Source: UBA6065 sp036565605 (GTDB lineage: Bacteria; Patescibacteriota; Minisyncoccia; Phycocordibacterales; UBA6065). From it: a stretch of 46,726 nt of DNA. Positions 8,639-19,025 of this stretch are shown one piece after another; the stretch's first letter is position 1; the number at the start of each line of letters is the position of its first letter. The stretch covers positions 1 to 46,726 of the forward strand of contig DATCXV010000023.1 of assembly GCA_036565605.1 (NCBI GenBank). Direction: 5' to 3'. Under the pieces are notes generated by a model. That model made no database searches. It worked only from the letters and a program-made list of their open reading frames with translations, and had not been told where the DNA came from. Made by a program: the position numbers and the translations under genes.

Positions 8639-9304
8639 ATGAACAAAGCAATCTGGACTATTATCGTGCTCGCAATTGTCGTCGTTGGTGCTTATGCGTA
8701 TGTGACGCGCCCGGTCGCTGCTCCGACAGGAAACATCAATGATGCGTTGGGCAAGCTTCCGGCAGGAAGCGCTACGTCTCCTGTCTATCTTATCTCGCAA
8801 ACCGGTTCGCTTGCCGAATTCCGCATGAACGAGCTTTTGAACGGAAAGCCGAAACTAGTTATTGGTACGACCACCCAGATTGCTGGTGAAATTTCGGTTG
8901 ATGATTCTGGTATCAAATTCGGTGAGCTGCGTTTGGATGCAAAAACACTTCATACGGATAATTCAAACCGCAATGGCGCAATGCAGAGGCTTATCCTGAG
9001 AACAGGCACAGAGGGTAACGAATTCGTTCTCTTTAACCCATCGCAAGGTTTTGCGGGTCCAGTCGCATTGGGAACACCGGTCTCCTTTGATCTTTCGGGC
9101 GACCTTACGATTTCCGGTGTAACAAAGCCGACGACATTCCACGTCACGATGACGGTTACGGATGAAAAAGTTACCGGCATGGCTACCACTACGATCAAGC
9201 GATCTGACTTTGGTCTGACCATTCCAAATATTCCGTTCGTTGCGAGTGTTGACGAATCGTTCCCGGTTTCGGTCACGATCGAGGCAGATCGGATTATGCG
9301 TTAA
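8639..9304 (+). CDS. YceI family protein, membrane-anchored
   Basis: 221 residues. N-terminal signal anchor at about residues 4-22, then a YceI-like lipocalin-fold domain at about 50-220: FRMNELLNGKPKLVIGTT, LRLDAKTLHTDNSNR, GDLTISGVTKPTTFHV and SDFGLTIP match the family pattern. YceI proteins bind long isoprenoid or fatty amphiphiles in a barrel, outside the cytoplasm. A TG-extended TACAAT -10 box at 8604-8609 would give a leader of about 25 bases. The next gene starts immediately after the stop, so the two form an operon. The proximity to a secreted lipid enzyme is suggestive but not proof of a shared pathway. Confidence 0.85.
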   Translation: MNKAIWTIIVLAIVVVGAYAYVTRPVAAPTGNINDALGKLPAGSATSPVYLISQTGSLAEFRMNELLNGKPKLVIGTTTQIAGEISVDDSGIKFGELRLDAKTLHTDNSNRNGAMQRLILRTGTEGNEFVLFNPSQGFAGPVALGTPVSFDLSGDLTISGVTKPTTFHVTMTVTDEKVTGMATTTIKRSDFGLTIPNIPFVASVDESFPVSVTIEADRIMR

Positions 9305-10630
9305 TTGGATACATTCGTGCGTAAAGTCCTTGCCACTGTTGTCATAATAATTATCCTTGCAGGAGGAAGCTTTGCCGCGTATCGATTTGCGACCAACAGG
9401 TCTTTGGCTGCCGAAACCAAGACGCCTGAAGAAAAAGATGTATATGTTCACTTTGTGATGGAAGGTTTCGACACGATCAAGAAAGAGTACTGGAATGCTC
9501 TTACGGAGTCGGATCTTGCTGGGCATTTCGATCTGTCGATCAAACGCGCGCTCGAGAATGCAGGTATTGAGCCTGTAGTAACCGCTGAGCCTGTCATGAA
9601 TCGCGATGCAGCAGCACGAAGTGTTGCAGCGGCTCTGGCAACCGCGACTTCTACCGAAGGACGTAAGGCGCTGTCGCTGGGCATCTTGAACGTTGCTTTG
9701 TATAACCTTCAGCCGATTGGCCGCAACGGCCTGCTTTCCCAAACACAGGAGAGCGCCTTTCGCGAGGGAGTGGCGAATGTGGACGAATCGAAAGATCTGT
9801 ATCACGACCTCGGGCTCGAGAAAGGAGCGAGCGACGAAGATGTGCGTGTGGCCTATGAAAAGAAGTCAGCTGAACTTAAAAAAGAGGGGACCGCCGAAGC
9901 AAAAGCGGAACTTGAAAAGATTGCGTATGCATCCGATGTCCTGACCGATCCGGTGACCAAGGATATCTATAACGCCGGCAAGATTGAACCAACCGCCCAG
10001 ACAGATATCTTTGGAACGACGCTCTATATAAAGATGGATCGTATTGCTCCGACGACTCTTTTGGAATTTGTTCGCAGAGTCGATGGTGCTTCAACTACGC
10101 CAAAGCTCGACAGTATGGTTATCGATCTGCGCGGAAATTTGGGCGGAGCGCTTGATTTCGCCAATGGCTTTCTGGGACTTTTCTTGGGCCAGAATCAATT
10201 TGCCTATGATTTCTATCATCAGGGAAATTATGAAGCCCAGCGCACGACCCAGCCAAAGTTTCCGGAATTGTCACGTTACAAAGAAGTAGTACTTCTTACC
10301 AACAACATGACCCAATCGACGGCCGAGGTGACCGCCGCTGCGTTCAAACGTTTTAAGCTTGGCACAGTCGTGGGTACAGCGACGCGCGGTTGGGGAACCG
10401 TTGAAAACACCTTCCCGCTAGAAACCCAGATTGATCCTAAAGAGTCCTATCTTATGCTTTTGGTTCACAGCATTACACTGCGCGATGATAACGAACCGGT
10501 TGAAGGCAGGGGAGTGGATCCGGATGTTTCGATCGATGATGCTTCTTGGAAAGCGTTGCTTGCAAACCGTCTAAAGACACCCGGACTAGCCAAGACGGTC
10601 CAGAGTCTGGTTCTCAATCCGCCAAAATAG
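9305..10630 (+). CDS. S41-like (tail-specific protease fold) protein, predicted inactive, with J-like insert
   Basis: 441 residues from a TTG start directly abutting the YceI stop. Signal anchor at about 7-26. Residues 164-226 look like a DnaJ J-domain (DLYHDLGLEKGASDEDV, then SDVLTDPVTKDIYN), but the HPD tripeptide is absent. Residues about 235-430 are the S41 protease core: DLRGNLGGALDFANGFLGLFL and the nucleophile region QSTAEVTAAAF with Ser338 retained. The catalytic Lys that should sit 25 residues later (TFGKG in Tsp/Prc) is Trp363 (TRGWG). It is therefore probably a binding protein or scaffold outside the membrane. No PDZ domain is recognised between the J-like segment and the core. Confidence 0.8.
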   Translation: MDTFVRKVLATVVIIIILAGGSFAAYRFATNRSLAAETKTPEEKDVYVHFVMEGFDTIKKEYWNALTESDLAGHFDLSIKRALENAGIEPVVTAEPVMNRDAAARSVAAALATATSTEGRKALSLGILNVALYNLQPIGRNGLLSQTQESAFREGVANVDESKDLYHDLGLEKGASDEDVRVAYEKKSAELKKEGTAEAKAELEKIAYASDVLTDPVTKDIYNAGKIEPTAQTDIFGTTLYIKMDRIAPTTLLEFVRRVDGASTTPKLDSMVIDLRGNLGGALDFANGFLGLFLGQNQFAYDFYHQGNYEAQRTTQPKFPELSRYKEVVLLTNNMTQSTAEVTAAAFKRFKLGTVVGTATRGWGTVENTFPLETQIDPKESYLMLLVHSITLRDDNEPVEGRGVDPDVSIDDASWKALLANRLKTPGLAKTVQSLVLNPPK

Positions 10631-10637
10631 GGGAACA

Positions 10638-10665
10638 TTGCAAAATCTCTAAAACGTGATATCTT
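10638..10665 (+). promoter_or_regulatory. Promoter of rplJ-rplL
   Basis: TTGCAA at 10638-10643 and TATCTT at 10660-10665 with a 16-nt spacer, the same spacing as the two rRNA promoters. It places the start just ahead of the L10 leader. Confidence 0.5.
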
Positions 10666-10669
10666 GTAG

Positions 10670-10798
10670 CCCACAAGGCCACAGACAGCAGGCATCCTTA
10701 CGGAATAAGCTCCTGCCGAGGCGATAAAGGCGGAATACCGTTTTTGTCACATCTCACGCGGCCCTTGTAAAGGTCGTTTTATTTTTATCAGCACAATA
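10670..10798 (+). ncRNA. Ribosomal protein L10 leader RNA
   Basis: The untranslated leader contains the hallmark L10-binding element: CACAGACAGCAGG followed by CTCCTGCCGAGG, with a short stem between them. In this known family the L10(L12)4 complex binds the leader of its own mRNA and represses rplJ-rplL. A weak hairpin with a T-rich run (about 10755-10789) lies between the element and the rplJ start and could act as an attenuator. Confidence 0.85.
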
Positions 10799-10805
10799 AT
10801 CGGAA

Positions 10806-11321
10806 ATGGCACTCTCAAAAGACAAAAAGAAAGAGCTCGTAGCAGAGCTTGATGCAGTCCTCAAGGATTCAAAGGGCGCCGTCTTCGTCGGCTTCAAGGG
10901 CCTCAAGGTTAACGAGGCGAATGCGATGCGAAAGGGCTTCAAGGCTCAGGGCGTTGGATTCCTCGTAGCCAAGAAGACACTTCTTAATCGCTCGCTTACA
11001 GCAGCGAAGGTTGAAGGCACTCAGCCGGCCATGGATGCTGAAGTTGCGATCGCCTATTCGGCGGACAATCTCGCAACCGCTCGCGAAGTCGGAGCATTCT
11101 TGAAGAAGAATAAAGAGAAGCTTTCGGTCTTGGGCGGCATCTTCGAGGGAAAGTTCATCAGCAAGGCTGACGTTCTCTCGTACGCATCGATCCCGGATCA
11201 GAAGACCCTTTACGCACAGGTGGTAAACCTCATCAACTCGCCGATCCAGCGCTTCGTTATCGCAGCGTCGGAAATCGCCAAGAAGAAAGAGGTAGCCCCA
11301 GCGGCAGCACCGGCAGCATAA
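10806..11321 (+). CDS. rplJ: Ribosomal protein uL10
   Basis: 171 residues, the usual length. The N-terminal RNA-binding domain is recognisable (GAVFVGFKGLKVNEANAMRK, FLVAKKTLLNRSL), followed by the helical C-terminal region that carries L7/L12 dimers, ending in an Ala/Pro tail. L10 forms the base of the ribosomal stalk and recruits translation factors. It is preceded by the autoregulatory L10 leader and followed 25 bases later by rplL. No Shine-Dalgarno-like sequence precedes the ATG. Unlike in most bacteria, rplK-rplA are not upstream and rpoB-rpoC are not downstream. Confidence 0.97.
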   Translation: MALSKDKKKELVAELDAVLKDSKGAVFVGFKGLKVNEANAMRKGFKAQGVGFLVAKKTLLNRSLTAAKVEGTQPAMDAEVAIAYSADNLATAREVGAFLKKNKEKLSVLGGIFEGKFISKADVLSYASIPDQKTLYAQVVNLINSPIQRFVIAASEIAKKKEVAPAAAPAA

Positions 11322-11346
11322 TTAACCAACTACTAACATTAATCAT

Positions 11347-11724
11347 ATGGCAGAAACCCCAGCAAAGTTTAAGACGATCGTCGACGCTCTCGACACCATG
11401 TCGGTTCTCGACCTTCACGAATTGGTAAAGCACCTCGAGGAGAAGTTCGGCGTCTCGGCAGCAGCAGTTGCAGCAGCACCGGCAGCGGGCGCTGGCGCAG
11501 CAGCTGAAGAGAAGTCGGCGTTCACCGTTGAATTGAAAGACGGTGGTGCATCGAAGATCAACGTCATCAAGGTTGTGAAGGAAGCTCTTGGCCTTGGTCT
11601 CAAGGAAGCGAAGGACCTCGTTGATGGCGCTCCGAAGGTTTTGAAGGAAGGTCTTAAGAAGGAGGACGCAGAGAAGCTCAAGAAGGACATCGAAGCAGCA
11701 GGTGGCAAGGTCGAGCTCAAATAG
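11347..11724 (+). CDS. rplL: Ribosomal protein bL12 (L7/L12)
   Basis: 125 residues with the three normal parts: N-terminal dimerisation helices (VDALDTMSVLDLHELVKHLE), an Ala/Gly/Pro-rich hinge at about 38-56, and the globular factor-binding domain (KINVIKVVKEALGLGLKEAK, LVDGAPKVLKEGLKKEDAEK). It recruits elongation factors to the ribosome. Cotranscribed with rplJ and followed by a strong terminator. No Shine-Dalgarno-like site precedes it. Codons are strongly optimised. Confidence 0.98.
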   Translation: MAETPAKFKTIVDALDTMSVLDLHELVKHLEEKFGVSAAAVAAAPAAGAGAAAEEKSAFTVELKDGGASKINVIKVVKEALGLGLKEAKDLVDGAPKVLKEGLKKEDAEKLKKDIEAAGGKVELK

Positions 11725-11750
11725 CTCCCAGCCCCGATTGGTTCGAAAAC

Positions 11751-11774
11751 AAAAACCACCACACGGTGGTTTTT
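11751..11774 (+). terminator. Terminator after rplL
   Basis: Perfect hairpin AAAAACCACC / GGTGGTTTTT with an ACAC loop. Confidence 0.9.
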
Positions 11775-11794
11775 GCATTCCATACCGCTTCCTA

Positions 11795-11800
11795 TATACT
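11795..11800 (+). promoter_or_regulatory. -10 box of the 11823 gene
   Basis: TATACT at 11795-11800, predicting a leader of about 16 bases without a Shine-Dalgarno site. Confidence 0.45.
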
Positions 11801-11822
11801 TGCAGGCACTTAACCCATCGTC

Positions 11823-12452
11823 ATGAAAGACACCCTGTCACATCTGTTTGGATCCCCGCTGCGCCTGAAGCTTGTTCGTCTATTTATTTTTAATCCGCTG
11901 GTTCAGTTTGACGTTGATATTATTGCGGCGAAGTTTGGTGCCAAACAGAGCGACGTAGAAAAGGAAGCGACGGCACTTACAAAGATTGGTTTGGCGAAAG
12001 CAGGGAAGGTGTCGAAGATTGTCGAAAAGAAAAAAGGAAAGAAAATAGTCACAAAGAAAGTTCGCATTCCGACGTGGGCACTTGCACCGAAGCTTGCTAT
12101 CACTGAACCTTTGGCGCAGTTTTTGATCGCAGCGCAGTCGCTCAATCACAAAGATATTGTGAAGCGTCTGGAGAAGGCGGGTCGCATCAAGGCGATTGTA
12201 GTCTCGGGTATCTTTATGCGCGATGCTGAATCAAGCTTGGATCTCTTCATTGTCGGCGAAGGTCTTAATTCCAATGTTGTAGATCGTATCGTCAAAGGCA
12301 TCGAAGCAGACTTGGGCCGAGATGTGCGCTATGCCGTTCTTTCTTCAGCTGATTACGCATACCGCGCCACTATGAATGACAAGCTTGTGCGGGACGTTCG
12401 GGACTATCCTCATACCGTACTTGTGGACAAGATCGGAATTTTTAATGCCTAA
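11823..12452 (+). CDS. Winged-helix regulator with nucleotidyltransferase-like domain
   Basis: 209 residues. The N-terminal about 95 residues look like a winged helix-turn-helix (LFGSPLRLKLVRLFIFN, FGAKQSDVEKEATALTKIGL) with a very Lys-rich wing (KIVEKKKGKKIVTKK). The C-terminal half (about 118-205) resembles a minimal nucleotidyltransferase fold (VVSGIFMRDAESSLDLFIVG, then a YAVLSSADY strand), although the usual GSxxxG/DxD catalytic pattern is only partly present (SGIFMRDAESSLD). Proteins of this two-domain type recur in Paceibacteria and are usually annotated as transcriptional regulators. Target unknown. It has its own promoter after the rplL terminator. Confidence 0.6.
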   Translation: MKDTLSHLFGSPLRLKLVRLFIFNPLVQFDVDIIAAKFGAKQSDVEKEATALTKIGLAKAGKVSKIVEKKKGKKIVTKKVRIPTWALAPKLAITEPLAQFLIAAQSLNHKDIVKRLEKAGRIKAIVVSGIFMRDAESSLDLFIVGEGLNSNVVDRIVKGIEADLGRDVRYAVLSSADYAYRATMNDKLVRDVRDYPHTVLVDKIGIFNA

Positions 12453-12457
12453 CTTGA

Positions 12458-12463
12458 TATAAT
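12458..12463 (+). promoter_or_regulatory. -10 box of the 12501-13590 operon
   Basis: Consensus TATAAT at 12458-12463, just after the preceding stop codon; leader of about 30 bases. Confidence 0.5.
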
Positions 12464-12500
12464 CGAAAGGTCAGCAGATTTATCAGTTAGCAGCATTATT

Positions 12501-13196
12501 ATGGTACTTCAAACGTGGGGCGATACGCTCACGAACTCGTTCCAGGGACTTTGGGGCGGCTTCGCATCGTTCGTTCCAAGCCTCCTTGCAGCGTTGGTGA
12601 TCTTCATCATTGGCTGGATTGTTGGCTCCCTTATTGGCAGGCTGGTCGCTCATTTGATCAAGGCGGTTAAGCTCGACAATGCTCTGGAACAGGCTGGCTT
12701 TGGCAACGTGGTACGCCGCGCAGGCATGCAGCTTAACTCGGGCGCTTTCATTGGCGGCTTGGTCAAGTGGTTCATTATCGTTGCGTTCCTGGTCGCATCG
12801 TTCGACATCCTGGGACTCTCGCAGGTGAACATGTTCCTCCAGCAGGTAGTTCTTCTCTACTTGCCGCAGGTCATCGTCGCGGTTCTTATTCTCTTGGTCT
12901 CGGTCGTTATCGCTGACGTTCTCTCGAAGATCGTTGTCGGTTCGGCAAAGGCTGCAGAGGTCCGCTCGGCGAACTTCTTGGGTACGGTTACCAAGTGGGC
13001 GATCCTGGTCTTCGCGGTCCTCGCTGCTTTGGTTCAGCTTCAGATTGCAGTCTCGTTCATCCAGACTCTCTTTACGGGTGTCGTCGTAGCACTTTCGCTC
13101 GCGTTCGGCCTTGCCTTCGGCTTGGGCGGACAGGATGCAGCTGCGAAGTGGATTGAAAAGACCAAGCACGAGATTCGCGACCATCATCAGGGCTAG
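12501..13196 (+). CDS. MscS-like TM-helix repeat membrane protein
   Basis: 231 residues with about four or five transmembrane helices (about 24-48, 87-107, 113-135, 152-172, 180-203). It shows the conserved TM-helix repeat found in small mechanosensitive-channel relatives and CmpX-type proteins: ALVIFIIGWIVGSLIGRLVA, LLYLPQVIVAVLILLVSVVI, and a final glycine-rich helix SLAFGLAFGLGGQDAA like the MscS pore helix. There is no MscS cytoplasmic beta domain, so channel function is inferred. Codons are strongly optimised, so it is probably abundant. It is followed after one base by doxX. Confidence 0.75.
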   Translation: MVLQTWGDTLTNSFQGLWGGFASFVPSLLAALVIFIIGWIVGSLIGRLVAHLIKAVKLDNALEQAGFGNVVRRAGMQLNSGAFIGGLVKWFIIVAFLVASFDILGLSQVNMFLQQVVLLYLPQVIVAVLILLVSVVIADVLSKIVVGSAKAAEVRSANFLGTVTKWAILVFAVLAALVQLQIAVSFIQTLFTGVVVALSLAFGLAFGLGGQDAAAKWIEKTKHEIRDHHQG

Positions 13197-13197
13197 C

Positions 13198-13590
13198 ATG
13201 CGAAACGACTACATCAAGCTGATCGTTCGTCTGATTGTCGGCTTCATCTTCATCGCGACCGGCTGGGCGAAGGTCTCTGATATGGCAGCTACGGCCGGCT
13301 TCTTCGGACAGATGGGTCTTCCGGCGACGATCGCGTACATCGTCTCGTATGCGGAAGTACTTGGTGGTCTTGCGCTTGTGCTCGGTCTTTGGACCGAACT
13401 CGCGTCGCTTGGACTCGCTATCATCATCTTGGGTGCAATGTGGTATAGCCGCTCGATGGGTTTCTTCCAGGGCGAGCTGCCGCTTCTTGCGATCTTTGCT
13501 GCTCTCTTGGGCATTATCGCTGGCGGTGCTGGCGCATGGGCACTGGGCACAAAGATGGGGAAGAAGTCGTCGGAGGTACCGATGGTATAA
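13198..13590 (+). CDS. DoxX family membrane protein
   Basis: 130 residues with four transmembrane helices. The N-terminal helix (LIVRLIVGFIFIATGWAKV) and YAEVLGGLALVLGLWTELA match the DoxX family of small quinone-oxidoreductase-associated or unknown membrane proteins. The ATG lies one base after the preceding stop, giving tight coupling. It shares the optimised codon use of its upstream neighbour. A strong terminator follows. Confidence 0.85.
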   Translation: MRNDYIKLIVRLIVGFIFIATGWAKVSDMAATAGFFGQMGLPATIAYIVSYAEVLGGLALVLGLWTELASLGLAIIILGAMWYSRSMGFFQGELPLLAIFAALLGIIAGGAGAWALGTKMGKKSSEVPMV

Positions 13591-13631
13591 ATTCGATTCT
13601 CCCGAGTTTATCTCTCGAAAGTCTTTAAATG

Positions 13632-13665
13632 AAAAGCACCAGAGACCAAGTCTTTGGTGCTTTTC
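13632..13665 (+). terminator. Terminator after doxX
   Basis: Stem AAAAGCACCA / TGGTGCTTTT continued inside by AGAC / GTCT, followed by a short T-run. Confidence 0.9.
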
Positions 13666-13700
13666 TTAGTAGGTAAGTATTGTGGATGTGGCTCAATAAA

Positions 13701-13807
13701 GGCTCTCCGGATAGGCCTCGAGAAAAGTCTCCTCGCAGGGCGAGAGCCCGAGAGAAGCGCGGCGCAGTAACGCCGACGCGGACTTTTCGAGGGTCTGCCG
13801 GAAGGCC
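13701..13807. ncRNA. Candidate structured RNA or DNA element upstream of the 23S promoter
   Basis: A 107-base segment that folds as a closing helix with two internal hairpins. The closing arms are 13707-13729 and 13781-13801 (core CTCGAGAAAAGTC against GACTTTTCGAG, outer CCGG/CCGG and GGC/GCC). Inside are CTCG-loop-CGAG (about 13732-13744) and GCGCGGCG-loop-CGCCGACGC (about 13757-13779). It ends two bases before the -35 box of the 23S promoter. Bases 13717-13731 are identical to 23S bases 15857-15871. No known RNA family recognised and no coding potential seen. Confidence 0.4.
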
Positions 13808-13808
13808 C

Positions 13809-13836
13809 TTGACTCTTTTCTCCTCATGAGTATACT
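13809..13836 (+). promoter_or_regulatory. 23S-5S rRNA promoter
   Basis: TTGACT at 13809-13814, 16-nt spacer, TATACT at 13831-13836. The flanks CTTGACTCTTTTCTC and GAGTATACTTA are repeated almost exactly at the 16S promoter (32184-32211). Confidence 0.85.
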
Positions 13837-14150
13837 TACCGATACCTCCGAATATGGTATTCACTTCAAGTAAAGCGAGAACCAAATAAGCCATTCAGTT
13901 GGCCTGTTTCGGTTCCGCTCGAAAGAGCGGATTTTCATTTCGAAGGGAGCTGTTGTTTGACAATAGAATCCCACCCTCGTTAGTCTTTTTGGCCACACTG
14001 TTACAGGTGCGGCCATCAGGTCTTTTCAAGAGCGATGAGGTGGCTCCTCGATACGTTAGATCGTGTCGGGGAAAACCTGCGTTCCCCGGGAAAGGGAACG
14101 CAGTCAAGGTAAAGAATTGTAGGAACTGAGAGAAAGTTGAAAGTGGTTCT
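13837..14150 (+). other. 23S rRNA 5' leader (no gene)
   Basis: About 314 bases of untranslated leader. It holds a terminator-like hairpin CCGCTC-GAAA-GAGCGG followed by ATTTTCATTT (13915-13940), a stable hairpin CTGCGTTCCC / GGGAACGCAG (14077-14103), and the 5' arm of the processing stem (GTAGGA...AGAAAG, 14119-14136) that pairs with 17490-17507 behind the 23S. No plausible protein gene is seen. Confidence 0.7.
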
Positions 14151-17463
<3,313 letters not shown>

Positions 17464-17548
17464 TGAATCACACAGATTTGATCTGTGGGCTTTCTTGAAA
17501 CTCCTACATTCAATACTTTGATATAGAAAATTACAGCTCGATCGAGCT

Positions 17549-17668
17549 CTCTGTTCTGGTGATTTAAGGCGGTGGCACCACCTCTTCCCATCCCGAACAG
17601 AGAAGTTAAACGCCGTACTGCCGATGATAGTCCGTAAGGGCGAAAGTAGGTAGTCGCCAGAACAGAGA
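17549..17668 (+). rRNA. rrf: 5S ribosomal RNA
   Basis: The conserved 5S sequence is seen (GGTGGCACCACC, CCCATCCCGAACAG, AAGTTAAACGCC, GCCGATGATAGT, GCGAAAGTAGG). Helix I is TCTCTGTTCTGG with CCAGAACAGAGA, and pairing extends outwards into the precursor. It lies about 85 bases after the 23S and is followed by a terminator. Confidence 0.95.
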
Positions 17669-17680
17669 GTTCGATCTAAG

Positions 17681-17708
17681 AAAAGCCGCACCGCAAGGTG
17701 CGGCTTTT
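17681..17708 (+). terminator. Terminator of the 23S-5S transcript
   Basis: AAAAGCCGCACC / GGTGCGGCTTTT hairpin 12 bases after 5S. Confidence 0.92.
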
Positions 17709-17768
17709 CTCTGGCTGTTATTGACAAATAAATAGTTTACAAGTAGCGTGAATTTAGAATTTTGTCAT

Positions 17769-18206
17769 ATGCCAACTACAGTACTATCCAGTCCGCTGAG
17801 TATAAAAGAGCTCCTGGCAAGCGTCAGGTACGGATTTATTCACGAAGCGGTGAATGATCTGATATTTCCTGAGGCCCACACGACGCCGATCTCGTCATCG
17901 CCGAAAGTGTTCGCGTTCGATCGAAAGCTTTCGACTGATCGTGTCGGCAAAGCGATGCTTGAAGAGGCACATCGTCCCGCAACTGCCTATGATCTTCTTC
18001 ACTATTCGGCAGACAGGCCGAATGAGCCTTTTCTGCTTCCGCTTATTGCTCTGGGAACGGTCATAGAGTACGTCGATGACAAGCGTTTCAAAAGGGCGCC
18101 GTATGCGCTCGTCATTCAGGATTTCAGCTATCGACGTGGAGCGAACCTTGTCCCGACACGTGGCGACTGGGCCGCCGGTTGCTCGTTTTTGGGCATTCCG
18201 ATGTGA
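17769..18206 (+). CDS. Hypothetical 145-residue soluble protein
   Basis: No family recognised. It has no signal peptide or membrane segment and is rich in Ala, Pro, Arg and aromatic residues, with blocks such as RYGFIHEAVNDLIFPEAHTT and PYALVIQDFSYRRGANLVPT. A TTGACA (17721-17726) upstream suggests a promoter, although the -10 is poor. A strong terminator follows, so it is a single-gene unit. I chose the ATG at 17769; an in-frame GTG at 17748 would extend it by seven residues but lies in the expected promoter region. Confidence 0.55.
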   Translation: MPTTVLSSPLSIKELLASVRYGFIHEAVNDLIFPEAHTTPISSSPKVFAFDRKLSTDRVGKAMLEEAHRPATAYDLLHYSADRPNEPFLLPLIALGTVIEYVDDKRFKRAPYALVIQDFSYRRGANLVPTRGDWAAGCSFLGIPM

Positions 18207-18210
18207 TAGA

Positions 18211-18241
18211 GGGCCGCACCCGTACGGGTGCGGCCCCTTTT
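18211..18241 (+). terminator. Terminator after the 17769 gene
   Basis: GGGCCGCACCC / GGGTGCGGCCC hairpin with CTTTTCTTT behind it. Confidence 0.92.
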
Positions 18242-18247
18242 CTTTGC

Positions 18248-18260
18248 TATAATTGCCTCA
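18248..18260 (+). promoter_or_regulatory. -10 box, leaderless promoter of the 18260 gene
   Basis: Consensus TATAAT at 18248-18253, exactly six bases before the ATG at 18260, and immediately after a terminator. Confidence 0.7.
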
Positions 18261-19012
18261 TGTCATCCTGGTCCCCCCGCCGCAGGCTCGCGTATTTTCT
18301 GGCCTTAATTATTGCGATCGCACTTATCGCAGCATCGGTATTTTTCGTACTTTTCTATAAAGCGCCAACCTGTTTTGATGGTAAACAAAATGGCAGTGAA
18401 CGTGGTGTCGACTGTGGTGGATCCTGTACACGGCTCTGTCCTGCGGACTTTGCTGCACCAAAAATCCAGTGGGCTTATTCGCAGAAAGTGGTCTCTGGTG
18501 TCTACAACAGTTTGGCGTATGTAGAAAATCCGAATCCATCTGTCGAAGCGACCAATCTTGACTATGTGTTCCGTCTGTACGACACGTCGGGAGTCTTGGT
18601 CGCCGAGCGTACTGGTTCAGCATTTGTCCCGGCAGGACAGAAGCTTGCGATCTTCGAGGGCGGCATTCGCACCGGTGAACGAATCCCGTACCGCACAACA
18701 TTCGAATTCACCAGCGAACCGGCATGGCGACAAGGTGCGCAGCTTTCCAAATTGCGTGTGGTTTCGGTCGATGCTTCGGAAGGTGTGAGTCCCAGGGCTG
18801 AAGCTCGTGTTAAAAACGAAGCGACCTTTACCCAAGGGCCGCTCGACGCATTTATCGTGCTCTATGATGTGAACGGCAACCGTGTGGCGTTCTCGAAGAC
18901 AGTGGTAGACTCTATCGCGGCGGGCCAGACGGCGACGCTCTCGTACACCTGGCCAGAGGCATTTCTAAAGCCGATTGTGAAAAAAGAAGTGCTCTTGGTA
19001 GCGCATCCTTAA
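18260..19012 (+). CDS. Membrane-anchored extracellular protein with DCGG cysteine motif
   Basis: 250 residues. A basic N-terminus (SPRRR) and a hydrophobic span at about 12-33 anchor it. Just outside the membrane it has the motif CFDGKQNGSERGVDCGGSC, a small Cys-rich loop (pattern CxDGxxNGxExGVDCGGxC) seen in many CPR and Bacteroidetes surface proteins. The remainder is beta-rich and looks like an Ig-like fold (LAYVENPNPSVEATNLDYVF, FIVLYDVNGNRVAF). Function unknown. It is followed after 13 bases by rodA, so the two are likely cotranscribed, which hints at a cell-envelope role. Confidence 0.65.
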   Translation: MSSWSPRRRLAYFLALIIAIALIAASVFFVLFYKAPTCFDGKQNGSERGVDCGGSCTRLCPADFAAPKIQWAYSQKVVSGVYNSLAYVENPNPSVEATNLDYVFRLYDTSGVLVAERTGSAFVPAGQKLAIFEGGIRTGERIPYRTTFEFTSEPAWRQGAQLSKLRVVSVDASEGVSPRAEARVKNEATFTQGPLDAFIVLYDVNGNRVAFSKTVVDSIAAGQTATLSYTWPEAFLKPIVKKEVLLVAHP

Positions 19013-19025
19013 GCAAAAGCGACAT

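Noticed and set aside
8963..9805. 280-residue minus-strand frame across yceI and the S41-like gene
   Set aside because: It spans the junction of two well-supported plus-strand genes and has no recognisable domain.
12483..13199. 238-residue open frame opposite the MscS-like gene
   Set aside because: Composition is charged and unstructured (Arg, Glu, Asn, Asp), typical of antisense frames of membrane genes; the plus-strand gene has clear motifs.
13701..13807. SRP RNA, RNase P RNA or 6S RNA
   Set aside because: It contains CCGGAAGG and GAGAAAAGTC, which recall SRP and RNase P motifs, but lacks the SRP GGAAGNAGCC tetraloop helix context and the conserved RNase P P4 strands, and it is too short for RNase P.
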